From Aralia elata (Eukaryota > Streptophyta > Magnoliopsida > Apiales > Araliaceae), in contig CM068380.1 of assembly GCA_034770075.1 (NCBI GenBank), positions 83,350,112 to 83,414,111 of the forward strand: a stretch of DNA of 64,000 bases. The letters are read 5' to 3'. This document shows, one piece after another, positions 46,748 to 59,121 of this stretch (within the stretch, counting starts at the first letter, position 1; every line of letters starts with the position of its first letter). The notes below the pieces were generated by a model. It had not been told where the DNA came from. It did not search any database and saw only the letters and a program-made list of their open reading frames with translations. The position numbers were made by a program, and so were the translations under genes.

Positions 46748-49056
46748 TCAGAGCATCTCTTGGCTTTGTGATCTTTGTTCACGCAGCTTCTTTTCATCTG
46801 ATAGCAATTTTGCGAATCTGCAAAATGTTACATGCATGTTAACTGCATCATGATATATAATATATGAGACACATATAAGTTAAATTCACCGCTGTTCATT
46901 CTCTTTTAAATTTAGTTATATTATTATTTTATCTTTTGTTTTTAATATAAAACTGTTTTTATATTTTTATTTAATCCTCTAAATTTCATGAAGTTCCTAT
47001 TTAATATAATTACACACATTTAGTAATTATAATACTACCTAGTGAGAGCTTGCGCATTTGTTTCTCCATTTTCAACTGGTTCTTGTATTCCATTGTCAAT
47101 GTTCATCCTCGAAAGTGGCCCCTTCAACAGACTTTCACCAATCTCCACTAGGTCCTCCATATTCTTCCTTGTTGCATTATCCGTGGATGATGTGTTCCCT
47201 TTTAACGAGTCATCCTAGTAGAAGTTAATATTTATGTTCAATTAGTTAACAAAATTTGTCATAATTATATTAATTTCTACAAAATAATTGTCTACAACAC
47301 TTAATTAAGTGTAATCAAACAAATAGCCCAAGTGTAGCACGTACTATACATACATACCTGGATGCGTATATAGTTGTCTTGACGGTCGATGGATCTAAAA
47401 ATTAAGGTCATGTGAAGGTCAATCATGTCTCCGCCGGCATAGGTAAATGCATCTACCAGAGGAGAATTCCCGTTGCTATAAAGCCAACCAAGAACTCCCC
47501 ACTTTGCTGCCATTTTGGCGTTGTATTTTCTCTCTGTTTTTGATGTTCCGGTTCCCAATGAAAGCACCAAATACTTCCGGTATTGTAATGCGTCTGCTGG
47601 AATCAGATCTGGGCTTTCGTGGAATACCATTCCTGTTGGCTTCATTGCTAGCAGTGCCTGAAATGTGATATATTGTCCGCTCAATTCCTACCTAGCTTTG
47701 AAAATAAAATCAAACTAGCTAATACACATTTGTTGCATGCATGTTCTATAAAATTGAAATATATTTATTTATTTAAAATTTGACGCTCAGTTCCAACTCC
47801 AAGACTTGGACCTGATCAGTTGCCGATCGTATTGAGTTGATCGAATGTCTTACAGGGTTATTTGCAGCTACACCTCCATCAACAAGGTTGAATTCTCTAT
47901 CATTTCCTTCCGAATCTTTTGCTTTGAAAAAATAAGCAGGAAAATAAGTTGGAGCCGAGGCACTGCTGATACATATATCAGATAATAATGCATTCATAGA
48001 TTCATCTGCCGCTGTCTGCATGCGTCATTTCAAAATAAATATATAATCCGTTCATTAGTCAAATTATATATGATATATATTGTACGTACGTCCAATATTA
48101 ATTTTCTATATATATATAGTTCTAATTAATATGCAAATCGATGACTGATTTACTCAATGTTAGTGCATGCAAGACAAGTATGAATGAATAGGTGTACCTC
48201 AGAGGTTGTAAAAACAGAAGGTTGAAGTAAATTGATGTCAAATGTGGGAATAACAACTCGGGTTACTGTGTCCAGCAGCCTTCGAGTTCCTAGTACATTG
48301 CGAATTATCTTCCTTTTATACTTGCCATCGTACTTTGGCCCCACCATAGATTTAAACATTCTTATTATTGCACACCTACTGTAATTCACCATGCATATAT
48401 GTCAATTAAACCAATTAATAGGTTATATATGAATAAAGTATACATAAGTAAGAATATAACCAACTAATTAATTAATATATGTATCATCAGTTAGTATTTA
48501 CTTATGTTGACGAAATATTTTAGGGCCATGCTTGAGATAGAATGGAACAACTTCTTTTGCTTGGAAAAGAGGACGGTTGTGCTCATCTGGAGCTGCTAAC
48601 ATGGCTGCTATCAGACCTCCAGTGCTAGTCCCTGCTATGACGTCGAAATAATCTGCAAGTCGAGCATTTTCTCCATCCAATTCCTGAATTACACAATTTT
48701 TTAGCTTTAGTAACTAAGAATAATATTTTCTTTTGAAAGGCAATTTTAATTTGGGGCTAGAGGCCGGATTCCAATGCACACCAGAAGAGAGTAAGGACTG
48801 ATGGTTACTTCGACTTAAAAAAAAATAAAAGGGACAATAACTTAGAGGCCGGATTCCAATGCATGCATGTTGTGAAGGGGTAGAGAGAGAGAGAGAGAGA
48901 TCATGGAGATATATATACTTGTAATTTGGATTCAAGAAAGCTTAATATGGTGCCTTGAATAATGCCTCTAATGCCTCCTCCATCCATGCTTAAGACAGTA
49001 ATTCTCTCTCCAAAACCTGAGGATTTGCTTAGATCACTTGGACAAGATTTCGCCAT
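46748..49056 (-). CDS. Patatin-like phospholipase, third (diverged) copy
   Basis: Seven exons in transcript order: 49,056-48,919; 48,683-48,502; 48,378-48,198; 48,015-47,854; 47,657-47,358; 47,214-47,039; 46,817-46,748, giving 402 residues. All junctions are GT-AG with matching phases. Exons 2, 4 and 6 have exactly the same lengths (182, 162, 176) as in patatins A and B. Catalytic features are DGGGIRG (25-31), GTSTG (Ser66) and DGG (Asp213). The sequence is clearly homologous but diverged (for example LSMDGGGIRGIIQGT, MVGPKYDGKYKRKI). The gene is inverted relative to A and B, so it comes from an older duplication. It probably acts as a cytosolic lipid acyl hydrolase. Confidence 0.94.
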
Positions 49057-50605
49057 GTTTGTTCAACCACTAGTAATTATAAATGTACTAAGAGTAGCTT
49101 GTAATTAAGCTAGCTAACGTATCTCTATCTATATATAGCTAAAGAAATACTGTACAAGCAAAAGACTCTTAACTACGTAAGTGTTAGATAAATATTAATT
49201 GGTGCTGCGGCCTAATTATTTGTTGAGTATGCATGTCATGAAGTGCATTCTCACCAACTTCTGGTAACTCAAAAATCAGAATCTTTTTCGTATTTTTATT
49301 ATTTGTTTTAATTAACGAGGTAGTTTGGAAAAATTATTTAGCATCTAAGAATGCATTCTTCTTAGAGGAATATAGTTTGGGGTTAAGTCATTAGTCTTTT
49401 ATTCCTTTGGAACCCATTATAATGAGTTTTCTTTGGTATTTTTTAATTTTTTTTATTATATATTTTGAGTATTTTCGCATATTAAAAGTTTGTCATGGAT
49501 ACACTTGTATGATTCTGTTTCATACCAATTAAGATCAATATTAAAATTTGTTATTCAGAATTTTTTAATATAAAATATTTATATGACAAAACTAGCTATA
49601 ATTAAACATAATAAAAAGAACACAAAAATCAAACTGAGACTCTAATTAATTTCTTGAGAAAAGCAGTGTCATATTGAATTGCCTCACTGCTTTTACCTTA
49701 ATCTCCTCTCCTCCTCCCTTGCTTATGACTAATAATGTTTTTATATTTGTGCATGGTTATATTAATTCTAGACTGTTCGTTTCAAAAGATTATTTTGTTG
49801 GTTCAATAATATCCCTTCTCACATTAGCGTTAGATCAAGTGTATTTTGATGAGCGTGTTAGGATTACACTTTCATATAAAAGAAAGACTTGTAAAGATAT
49901 CTAAAATGTGATCTATGGGAATAACAATAATTTTACTTTAAATGAAGAGATAAAGATAGAAAAGGCTAGGATGAATAGAATTATCATTTTTGAAAGGGTG
50001 ATATGATTAAATTTTTAGTTTGGTATATTAGATTAATCTGTTTTCTACAAATAAATAAATAAATAAATGATTTTCTTTATTTGCCAAAGGCCAAAAGAAA
50101 AATTATGAATATTGGACCAGTTTGGAGGACAGCAATTAAAGTCGAAAAAAATTGACATCATGATGAGAAGTTAAACGTGTATAAATTTACAAATGACGAA
50201 ATTCGTATCAAGTTGGCAATAAAACAAATTAATACGGTACCTCCTCTCTTCCTCTCCTCGTGTCAATAACTATATATAACAAGGTATTTAAAAGATTTTA
50301 TTCAATATTTTTATAATTTTATAGTCATTTTTGAGTCAAAAATTTAGTACTCTCTATTTTTTTAATATAATATATAAATTTTTCGTACACTGTTATATGT
50401 ATATATATGTAAATTTATATTTATATACATGCATGTATGAGTTGTGGTCAATGTATAAATTTAACATAAATATAATTATCTTCAATATTATATATGTATT
50501 ATGTCAATAAAAAATAATAAATATATTCATAAAAAATTATCAAATATTTATAAAAAAAATAATATAAATTAGTCCGCGTCTCACACGAACTATCAAACTT
50601 GTATA

Positions 50606-50727
50606 ATTTTAATTATGTTTTTGGCTTACCTATATATGTAATGTAGTCTTTTCTGCTTGTAGTGCCATTTTAATTATGTTTTTGGCTTACCTATATATGT
50701 AATGTAGTCTTTTCTGCTTGTAGTGCC
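50606..50727. repeat. Two-copy 61-bp tandem duplication
   Basis: ATTTTAATTATGTTTTTGGC occurs at 50,606 and again at 50,667, and both are followed by the same CTATATATGTAATGTAGTC and TTTTCTGCTTGTAGTGCC. The copies are essentially identical, so the event is recent. Confidence 0.9.
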
Positions 50728-51568
50728 TTCTGTTTATGTGGTGCTTAATTGCGTATACTCCTACATATAATTAAAGATAAAAAAAGGTCTAATCCATTAA
50801 ACCGATCCACTAATGGGTAGAATAAAAATCAAAGACGGGTTAAACAAGAAACTGTATAATGTGATCTGGATTGGGATGGAAACTGCTGGATAACCAAATA
50901 CTTCTTTTGTTCCATAAAAACAATCTTATTTACAAATTTATGAATATTAAGAATATATATTTGTTCTATATATACTCTTAAAAATAATAGTTTGTTAATT
51001 TAATAGTGTGGAGTGCTAATAAAATCATGATGAAATTATTCCAAAAAAAAATTTGATGAAAAAAATGAGAATAGTCCGTAATTTTATATTATCATCACTA
51101 AAAAAATAACTTTTTTTGGTGAAACTTAACAATTTTTTTGTCATCAAATGAAACTCTTCTTAAAACGAGCGAGTAATAGACTAATCGTCATTGTCTTGAA
51201 CAAACTTACGTTTATGCATTGTACGTATATTGTAATGTCAAGTATGAAAAGAAGTAGCTGGTAATATTTAGGCTATAATCCAACCAAATTTAGCTGCCTA
51301 AAGTAGATATAATTAAATGGCAGTACGTACAACTGTGAGAAATGGTTTATTTGAGGTAATAGTTGTAACTTGTAAGGTGGTGACATTTCTTATAATTAAT
51401 TCTGTCCGTATGGTACTGTTTGTTTAATGGAATTAATTAATTTATCATGATTAATTATGGATAAAGTTATTTCATCTTGGATTACATTTACATCTAACGA
51501 GTTAATTCCTAAAACAAACACAAAAAAAAAAAATTTAAAATAAAATCCAACTCCCTTATTAGGACAGG

Positions 51569-51570
<2 letters not shown>

Positions 51571-51616
<46 letters not shown>
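51571..51616. repeat. TA microsatellite
   Basis: About 23 uninterrupted TA units. Other TA runs of note lie at 956-988, 2,308-2,348, 29,063-29,123, 31,919-31,952, 38,771-38,806, 58,277-58,300 and 62,092-62,126. Several of these border transposons. Confidence 0.95.
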
Positions 51617-51618
<2 letters not shown>

Positions 51619-53897
51619 ACTCGGGAATTGATATTCTGTAAACAAGTCAAAACCCTAAGAACTCATTCATTCAGAAAAAATTACAGGAAATGAAGATTAC
51701 ATAGCTATTTATATTGTGCGTAAAAATGAAGCCACTAATTGCTATTAAACTGAATTAGTACGTAACTGTGAACCTAACTATAGTTCTACTAACTTTACAA
51801 TGATTACATAAGTTAACTACAATTAGAATAAACAGTTGTAAATGTGGGGTTATTCTTGTGTCTCTCAACTCCATCCTGTGGATTTATAGTATCCACTGAT
51901 TTACTTCGTACAATTAATCTGGGGAACGGCTGTGATCCTCAGACATTTGCTTAGAGAATGCTTCATTTGTCCATGCTGCTTTAGTCCAATTGTTGTCATA
52001 GTACTTACACTAGCATGAAGTACTCAAAATAGCTGTGCAACAATAGCTGTAATAGAAGTATTATTCTTATTATATTTTCACATGTGTTTTGAAATTTATA
52101 CATGTTTTTTTTTCGCATAAACTTCACGTTATACTTTCTTTATCGACTATGTGGAAATATAAAAAATACGTGGAAATGGTCTCTCCTTATCGACTATTCT
52201 CTTGAAGCCGATAACTAATTAACCAATTAATTGTGATCAAATAAACAAGCAGAATATAATGACTAATGAATTGATACAAATAGGCGCAGAATATATCAAT
52301 GCATCTCTTGCTTTTATACTTTCCTTTCCGGACATAGCAACTCTTTTTAGACGCACTTTTCAATTTGAAATAGTGGCATAGATGATAGAACCATCTTTCT
52401 TACATAATCCTACTGCATGTGTCATGTTTGCAAATAGGTTACGCAACCAATCGGCACGTAATAAGATTGAACCAACCAAATCAAAATGACAAAGAAAGCT
52501 ATTTCGGGATAATGCATGTTAATTGTCTAATTTCATATTCTATGAGATAATGTTAAATGTCGTCTTAATTTTATTTTCTCTCTCAAATGTCTCTGTAATT
52601 GACGACATTGATAGAACAAATAGTATTTAATGAATAGTTGTTGTGTATATATAATTTGTACGTACACATAGTATTATTCTAATTAATAAAGTAATACTTA
52701 TATACACTATTTAGCTAAATTTGAGATTATTGACATTATTCGGTCTTTCGAGCCTATGGCAAATCTTAAATAGTTCTGTTGAAAGAAAGTGGAAGATAAA
52801 TTGCATAGAAGAGAAATTTCGATTAATATTCCCCTTAATGATTTCAGTTACACTTCTAGCTTTTAACTAACCTCCACACTATGACACTGCTACAGAGAAA
52901 TACAATCTTAACCATTTATTGATAACTGGCTTAAACCTACGGTTGAGATGACTTCAACAGTAACTAATTTGTCGACTTTGACTTCATGCTGTCATCAACT
53001 AGTTTGTTTCCTTCCCGCGCAATTTACTGTAAAGTCTTCCATCAACACTAGCCGTTGAATTGATCTAATTCTGGGTCTAGTCTTCTGCATCAAGGCTGGA
53101 TTAATTGGACTAGTTAAAATGGAAATTATGCTACTTAATTAACATGCATTTCATGCCTTTGTCTTAATCTTTGAGCCATAGGAAGAAATAAGTAAATTTA
53201 AAATGAGTCATGCTATTTGTTTGAGAAACTTTGTAATCGAATTATAACATGAGACAGATGAGCATATATGAAATACGTAAGAATTAAGAATGATTCAACC
53301 CTAATTTATTCTATCTTATCACATAAATTTTCACATTGGTTACAATTTAACTTGATCACATATTTGTTGACATATATACCGATTTTCATTTAAAATTAGA
53401 AAATCAACTAACCTTGGGGTTGAAATACACACTGCACACATCATGGTCCTTGTGTTCGTCATAGTAAAACCCAAAGTAAATATAGAAAGGAAATTGTAAG
53501 TCCGAGAGAGATGGAACTTTTGTACAATGTTTATTTGCAAGTACTATTTTAGAGGGATTACAATTTCATGGACAATAATAGTCCCACTATTTTATTCTTT
53601 TAAAAAAATAGTAATGTATTTGTTTTGAGGGAATTATATGAGGAATAACTAACATAAAAGTATTTTTATCCTAAAATTCTTAATACTTTTAAGTGAACGA
53701 GTATTTAATACTTGAGGGAAGCGGAGATTAAATTGTTTTCCATTTGGGGTATTATATTATTCTAGAATTAATAGTCCATACTTCAAATTTAAAACTAATA
53801 AATCATATCTCATCCTTAACCTTTGCAAACAAACACAACATTAGAATTATTTTCCATTTTTTTTTTTGGTCTCTCTATAAATTTTTTGGTGGACACA

Positions 53898-54314
53898 ATG
53901 GAAGAGGTTTTGGAGTTAGGTGGACAGGTGACAGGAAGGATAGTGGAAGATGATATAGGAGTTAAGATAAACCCACGAGGCCCTGTTCGCTCGGGGGTCC
54001 GTAGAAAGTGTGTGCTCACTGCCAAATTCGGCCCAAAGTACCAGCGAGAAGTCGTTTTCTCAGATCTCCTCCGCATAGTTGGGGACAAAATTGTGATGGA
54101 GATCCAATGCTGTGAAGATGAAGGATATTTTGGATCAGTCCGGTTGATGTTGGCCCAAGATCAACGGTGTCGGACCCCTGGCCTACCAGAATTGGAATTC
54201 CACCCATTCCAACCAATGGTCCAGTTTGTCATTGAAATGTACGTGACTACCACCTGTCATAAACGGGAGGCGGGTGAAAGCGAAAATTGTTACTACAAAT
54301 TTTATGGTAAATGA
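53898..54314 (+). CDS. Hypothetical protein, family not recognised
   Basis: 138 residues from ATG 53,898. Composition looks like a real soluble protein, with local GC clearly above the flanks and codon use unlike the AT-rich shadows nearby. Segments include ELGGQVTGRIVEDDIGVKI, KCVLTAKFGPKYQREVVFSD and ELEFHPFQPMVQFVIEMY. No signal peptide, membrane helix or motif known to me. It may be a young single-exon gene or a fragment of a larger one. The antisense frame (53,816-54,088) is a shadow. I chose the ATG because the codons upstream are AT-rich and low-complexity. Confidence 0.5.
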   Translation: MEEVLELGGQVTGRIVEDDIGVKINPRGPVRSGVRRKCVLTAKFGPKYQREVVFSDLLRIVGDKIVMEIQCCEDEGYFGSVRLMLAQDQRCRTPGLPELEFHPFQPMVQFVIEMYVTTTCHKREAGESENCYYKFYGK

Positions 54315-55156
54315 TTGAGCACCATAAGCTGTTTCCATATGATTGGGAGAGGGAAGTGGATCATGACCCCACCCAAACCCGATAGCTATTCACTGAAGGC
54401 AGACCGATAGAGACTATTGCGCTGAATGGGCCCCTTTTCCCTTTGTAAGGTGGGTATATACATGAACTCACATTTTAATTTGTAGTTCAATTTGTCTGAT
54501 ACCTTTTGCAATTTCAACCTCCTTTCTCTGTTTTCTAAAACAAAAGGGTTAAAAAAAATTATATTAAGATAATCTGAAAACAGTCTCTAATTATTAACTT
54601 GATTATTGATTTTCTTTTATCAAAAAAATTGCTTAAATTTTGTCTAAAAGAAGCTAACACAAACAAGTCAAAATCACTTATTATAATTAAACAAGCCAAT
54701 GGTAAGAAGAAAATAAATTGGAAAACACAGTATATAGTCAATAAAATCCAAACTTTTCTAATCAGCAGCCATGTCTTATTCCCCGTTTTACAGTATATAT
54801 CGTTCTAAAATTTGACTGGAAGTGGAAGGAAAAAAAAGGTCGTTCGTATTGATGTTTACTAGAGAGGGGATGATCCAAATGGAGTTAAACAATTAATGAA
54901 ATACCAATAATAGCCGGCAGAAGGAAGTTTGTACAACGGCGCCAATAAAAACAAAAAAAAAAAAGAAAAAAAAAAGAAAGAAAGAAAACGCACCCTATAT
55001 ATATATATAATGATAATTACACCCAATATATATTTGGTGGGGACTAACTGCAGTGGAGACTGGAGAGGCGAGTCGGATCCTTAGTTTTGGATCAGCCTCT
55101 AATTGCGTATTTTTCTTTTTCTCCTCTTTACTTTACTATATATATATATATATATA
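54315..55156. other. Intergenic stretch without genes
   Basis: Poly-A tracts near 54,950-54,985 and TA runs next to the Mutator-like element. No supported gene or RNA. Confidence 0.5.
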
Positions 55157-55778
55157 GAGGGCATTTCCAATGCGGGTGTACCGCATGCGGTATTTTAAAG
55201 TGGATTGATTATATATAAAAAAGGTATCATTCCACTTACTTGATCAAAGGTTAAAAAAATGAGAAAAACAGAAAAGCATCCCACTTACTTGAGCAAAGAT
55301 AAAAAAATGAGAAAAACACAAAAACAGCTAACGGCACTCTCTTAGCATGGCTGATTTCTCTCTCTGATGTATATATTTGTTTCATCAGTGTATTAGAACA
55401 GAGAGAGAGAGAGTAAAAGTACAAGCTTAAATCAGCCATCACTGTATTAGTATTTGTTCTTTCTCCACCATTTTCAAACAACCGAGACTTGAAAGAAGAA
55501 CGGAGAGATTTCAAGGTATGATTTTTCTCTTCACTATTTTTAAATTTTTATATAATTTCTCATGGGTATAAATTTAAATTTTGTAGGTTAGAGATTAATA
55601 ATTATTGTTAATGATTAAATTATTGTTGTTAATGATTAAATTAAATTTTTTAAATATTTTCACCATTTTTTTTTGTTAAATAGTACTTATATTTGCAGTA
55701 ATTTTTTTATTTAGGATTAAACATGTTGAAATTTTTTTTTCCTGCTGATTAGTTTTGTACTTTTGTCAGTTTGTTAAA

Positions 55779-58040
55779 ATGGATATTGTGGACTTTGAAG
55801 TACAGAGTGAAGATAATTTAGACTGTGATATAAATGGAAGTGGGGGGGATATAGAGCTTGAAACAAAGAGGAGGGAGAATATTGTTTACAATCATCATGT
55901 AGCATCTGAACTCAAGCCTATGATAGGTCAAGAATTTCAAACACTAGATGATGTTAAAAAATTTTATAATGCATATGCGAAAGAAGCTGGGTTTAGTGTT
56001 CGAAATTGGTCCCAAAAAAAGAGAGGTGGGGAAAGTGGTGAGATCATACGGAAGGAATATGTTTGTTCTAAACAAGGAAATAGTTCAATAATAGCAGACT
56101 TTGAAACAACAAGACGACGGGGGTCAATAAGAGAGTGTTGTAATGCAAAACTTTGTGTTGTGAAATCAAAATCAGACACATATGTGGTGAGTGTATTTGT
56201 TGAGGGTCATAGTCATCCGTTGTCAACCCCCCGAAGAACTCATCTTTTGAGATCTCATCGCAATGTTTCGAGTGCCCAAAAATATTTGTCTCAACAACTT
56301 AGCATGGTAAATATACCGCTTCATCAACAATTCAATTTTTTTGGAGTCCAAGCTGGGGGGTTTGAAAATATTGGTTGTACACAACGAGATTTATATAACT
56401 ATGAAAGAGATGAGCGTAATAAAATGAAGGGACATGATGGGGAAATGTTGTATGAATATTTAAAATTGGAACAAGGAAAGAATCCTTCATTCACTTTTAA
56501 AATTGAGGTTGATGGTGAAAAAAGGATTACTCATTGTTTTTGGGCTGATGCAACATCTAGACGAGATTACAAGTTTTATGGTGATGTAGTAGTCTTTGAT
56601 ACTACATACAATACAAATCGATACGGATTGATATTTGCACCACTAATGGGTGTTAATAATCATGGTCAGACTATTATCTTTGCTTGTGCATTTTTAAGTG
56701 ATGAAACTATAGATTCATTTGTATGGTTATTCAACCAATTTTTGGAAGTTATGCCGGGTAATGCCCCTAAAATGATTATTACTGATCAAGACCCAGCAAT
56801 GACAAATGCAATTTCTCAAACTCTTCCAAGTACTTTTCATAGGTATTGTAGTTGGCACATATTAACAAAGTTTTCTGAGAAGATAGATTCATTGAAATAT
56901 AGTGCTTACTATGAGGAATTTTCTAATTGTATATGGAAATCAGAGACTCAGGAAGAATTTGACTCAATTTGGATGGACCTTATTGATAAGAGTGGGTTAA
57001 GTGACAACAAATGGTTACAATCAATGTATGATATTCGTTCAAGGTGGGTGCCTGCATATGTGAACCACGTTTTTTCTGCTGACATGTCAAGTAGTCAACG
57101 AGCGGAAAGTTCCCATTCGTTCTTCAAAAAATTTGTTTCTAAAAAAAATTCATTAGTGGATTTTATGGTTCAGTTTAATAGGGGACTAGTACGTCAACGT
57201 CATGAAGTATTGATTGCCGATAACAAAGACATGACTGAGAAGCCTAAATTAAAATTTTTTCATGATATTTTGTTGCAAATGGTTGATATTTACACACATG
57301 AAATGTTCTATAAATTCCAAAATGAGTTATTGGAGAGTTTTAATTATAAATTTATGCTTGTGGGTGAGTCAAGTAATCATTGTGTGTATAAGATTCAAAG
57401 AAAAGGTGGTGAAAAGTATAGAGGTAGACAAATTATTTATGAAAAGGGTTTAGATTTTGCTTCATGTACATGCAAAAAAGTTGAAAGCTCAGGGATTCCA
57501 TGCAGACACATTTTAGCATTTTTGCACAAATATCATGATTTTGAAAAATTGCCGAATGAATACATTTTGACGAGATGGACAAAATCAGCAAAATCTGAGA
57601 TAGTCATAGATGATGGTGGTATGGAGATAGTTGATGACAAATCATATCTCTTGGAGCGAAGTAGATTGATTCAATGTTGTTTGGATGTAGTTGATAAAGC
57701 CCTCTCAAGTGCGGAAGCAAAAAAGATTTTGATCGATGCTTTAGGTATTGCACTTGAAAAAATCAATTTAATGGTTGGTTGTGGTACAAGTGGGATGAAA
57801 TCTAATCAAGTAATTGGTTCTAGTAGCGTACCAATTTTGGAGAACATGAATGGTAATTATGAACATAGTTATTATGAACCGAGTCAAGTGAGGGCAAAAG
57901 GATGTGGCAAAAGGATGAAGAGGGGAAAAGAAAAGGCACTAGCGAAGGCAAAGAATTCTAAAGCGAGACGTTGTAATGGCTGTGGCAAAGTTGGACAAGC
58001 ACATGATAAAAGAAACTGTCCAATACTTACAAATCGGTAA
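55779..58040 (+). CDS. FAR1-like MULE transposase
   Basis: 753 residues in one frame from ATG 55,779, the first ATG after a 5' leader intron acceptor at 55,769. Domains in order are a FAR1-type DNA-binding region (about 40-150, with FYNAYAKEAGFSVR and a C/H-rich end HSHPLSTPRR), the MULE transposase core (about 265-365, VVFDTTYNTNRYGLIFAP, then MIITDQDPAMTNA carrying the acidic residues), a SWIM zinc finger (CTCKKVESSGIPCRH, about 560) and a C-terminal CCHC-like knuckle (CNGCGKVGQAHDKRNCP). It should move its own element and any MITEs with the same ends. Similar host proteins (FHY3/FAR1) are domesticated copies, but here the flanking long inverted repeats show it is still inside its transposon. 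Confidence 0.93.
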   Translation: MDIVDFEVQSEDNLDCDINGSGGDIELETKRRENIVYNHHVASELKPMIGQEFQTLDDVKKFYNAYAKEAGFSVRNWSQKKRGGESGEIIRKEYVCSKQGNSSIIADFETTRRRGSIRECCNAKLCVVKSKSDTYVVSVFVEGHSHPLSTPRRTHLLRSHRNVSSAQKYLSQQLSMVNIPLHQQFNFFGVQAGGFENIGCTQRDLYNYERDERNKMKGHDGEMLYEYLKLEQGKNPSFTFKIEVDGEKRITHCFWADATSRRDYKFYGDVVVFDTTYNTNRYGLIFAPLMGVNNHGQTIIFACAFLSDETIDSFVWLFNQFLEVMPGNAPKMIITDQDPAMTNAISQTLPSTFHRYCSWHILTKFSEKIDSLKYSAYYEEFSNCIWKSETQEEFDSIWMDLIDKSGLSDNKWLQSMYDIRSRWVPAYVNHVFSADMSSSQRAESSHSFFKKFVSKKNSLVDFMVQFNRGLVRQRHEVLIADNKDMTEKPKLKFFHDILLQMVDIYTHEMFYKFQNELLESFNYKFMLVGESSNHCVYKIQRKGGEKYRGRQIIYEKGLDFASCTCKKVESSGIPCRHILAFLHKYHDFEKLPNEYILTRWTKSAKSEIVIDDGGMEIVDDKSYLLERSRLIQCCLDVVDKALSSAEAKKILIDALGIALEKINLMVGCGTSGMKSNQVIGSSSVPILENMNGNYEHSYYEPSQVRAKGCGKRMKRGKEKALAKAKNSKARRCNGCGKVGQAHDKRNCPILTNR

Positions 58041-58049
58041 GAAATTATC

Positions 58050-58270
58050 ATTTATTTTATTTAAATTATCGTATATTTTTTTACTTTATGTCGGTAAAGA
58101 TTATGATAGTAATGCAAGTCTTAACGATGAAAATCATTCATGTAGATCAACTGATGGCAAAGAACATTCTAGTGATGCAAGTCCTAATAATGAAAATTAT
58201 TCATTTACTGGTAATTTATTCCACATTTCTTTTTTTTTTTGGTACAAAATTCTATATTTCTAGTACTTGA

Positions 58271-58304
<34 letters not shown>

Positions 58305-58330
58305 TTGACAGGTATATCATTTTGAGTGCA
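58050..58330 (+). other. Possible extra 3' exon of the MULE gene
   Basis: Just after the transposase stop, a GTAAGA donor-like site overlaps the last codons (58,037). A downstream frame (58,097-58,209) encodes a charged, Asn/Ser/Asp-rich repeat (DSNASLNDENHS, then SSDASPNNENYS). A GTAATT donor and a GACAG acceptor (58,310) follow. The simple splice I tried does not keep the frame, so it may be untranslated or used only with another junction. Confidence 0.3.
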
Positions 58331-59121
58331 ATTTATGCAATTATTGGAGGTGCTTATACTGTTACAAGTTTGCACATCAAAGCTGCTATGTTATTTTGTT
58401 AAAAGTGTTTTGAAGACATCTTTAAATTGATCAAAGATAAACTTATTGTATTATTTTTATTTTGAAAACATGTTGTGGTGATTGCTAATCTTTTATTATT
58501 GTATTAAATAGTACTTAGATTTCTTCTCTGTTTAGCCGATTTTTTTTTTAAATTAATAAAATGTTATTTTTAATAAAAAAAATTTAATGTTGTTAACATA
58601 AAAATAAAATAAATTATAATAAATAAATTAATCTAAGCATGTTTGGTTGATATATATAAGCTTGTACTTTTACTCTCTCTCTGTTCTAATACACTAATGA
58701 AACAAATATATACATTAGAGAGAGAAATCAGTCATGCTAAGGGAGTGACGTTAGCTTTTTTTGTTTTCTTCATTTTTTATCTTTGCTCAAGTGAGTGGGA
58801 TGTTTTTTTGTTTTCCTCATTTTTTTTATCATTTCAAGTGAGTGGGATGATACTTCTTTTTCTTTTATGCATAATCAGTCCACTTTAAAATACCGCATGC
58901 GGTACACCCGCATTGGAAAGGCCCTCTATATATATATATATATATATATATTGTGGAATATTTTATGAAAATCAGTGCATGCATGTTCGTATGCTAAGGT
59001 ATTTGAACAGAGAAATGAAGATCAAATGCATTAATTTGTTGATGGTACGTGAAACCCGTATGGCAGGTGATCATACAACATTTGCATGGGATGATTAAAT
59101 TTGAAAAGAAGCTTGTACGCG

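Larger units (their letters stand above)
49057..53897. other. Gene-poor AT-rich stretch
   Basis: About 4.8 kb with no recognised gene. The first few hundred bases are the presumed promoter of the patatin C gene. Contents: a 61-bp direct tandem duplication (50,606-50,727), a long TA microsatellite (51,571-51,616), and scattered short AT-rich frames with no support. The 51,620-52,000 part is slightly less AT-rich but I recognise nothing in it. Confidence 0.5.
55157..58926 (+). mobile_element. Mutator-like element (MULE) with long terminal inverted repeats
   Basis: 3,770 bp. Starts GAGGGCATTTCCAATGCGGG and ends CCCGCATTGGAAAGGCCCTC. The inverted arms run about 270 bp (55,157 to about 55,430 and about 58,658 to 58,926) and include TACCGCATGCGGTA, CAAGTGAGTGGGATG-type and TCTCTCTCTGTTCTAATACA-type segments. 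Both flanks are TA microsatellite, so the target duplication cannot be sized (8 or 10 bp fit, 9 does not). One FAR1-like transposase gene fills the interior with an apparent 5' leader intron (55,516-55,769, GTATGA to GTCAG). The arms are highly similar and the frame is open, so it could be recent and autonomous. Confidence 0.93.

Noticed and set aside
53873..53881. TATAAAT box before the 53,898 open frame
   Set aside because: It is only about 20 bp from the ATG, so transcription would start at or after the ATG; not a convincing promoter for this start.
55251..55514. Minus-strand frame and its partner at 58,643-58,888
   Set aside because: Both are translations of the MULE terminal inverted repeats.
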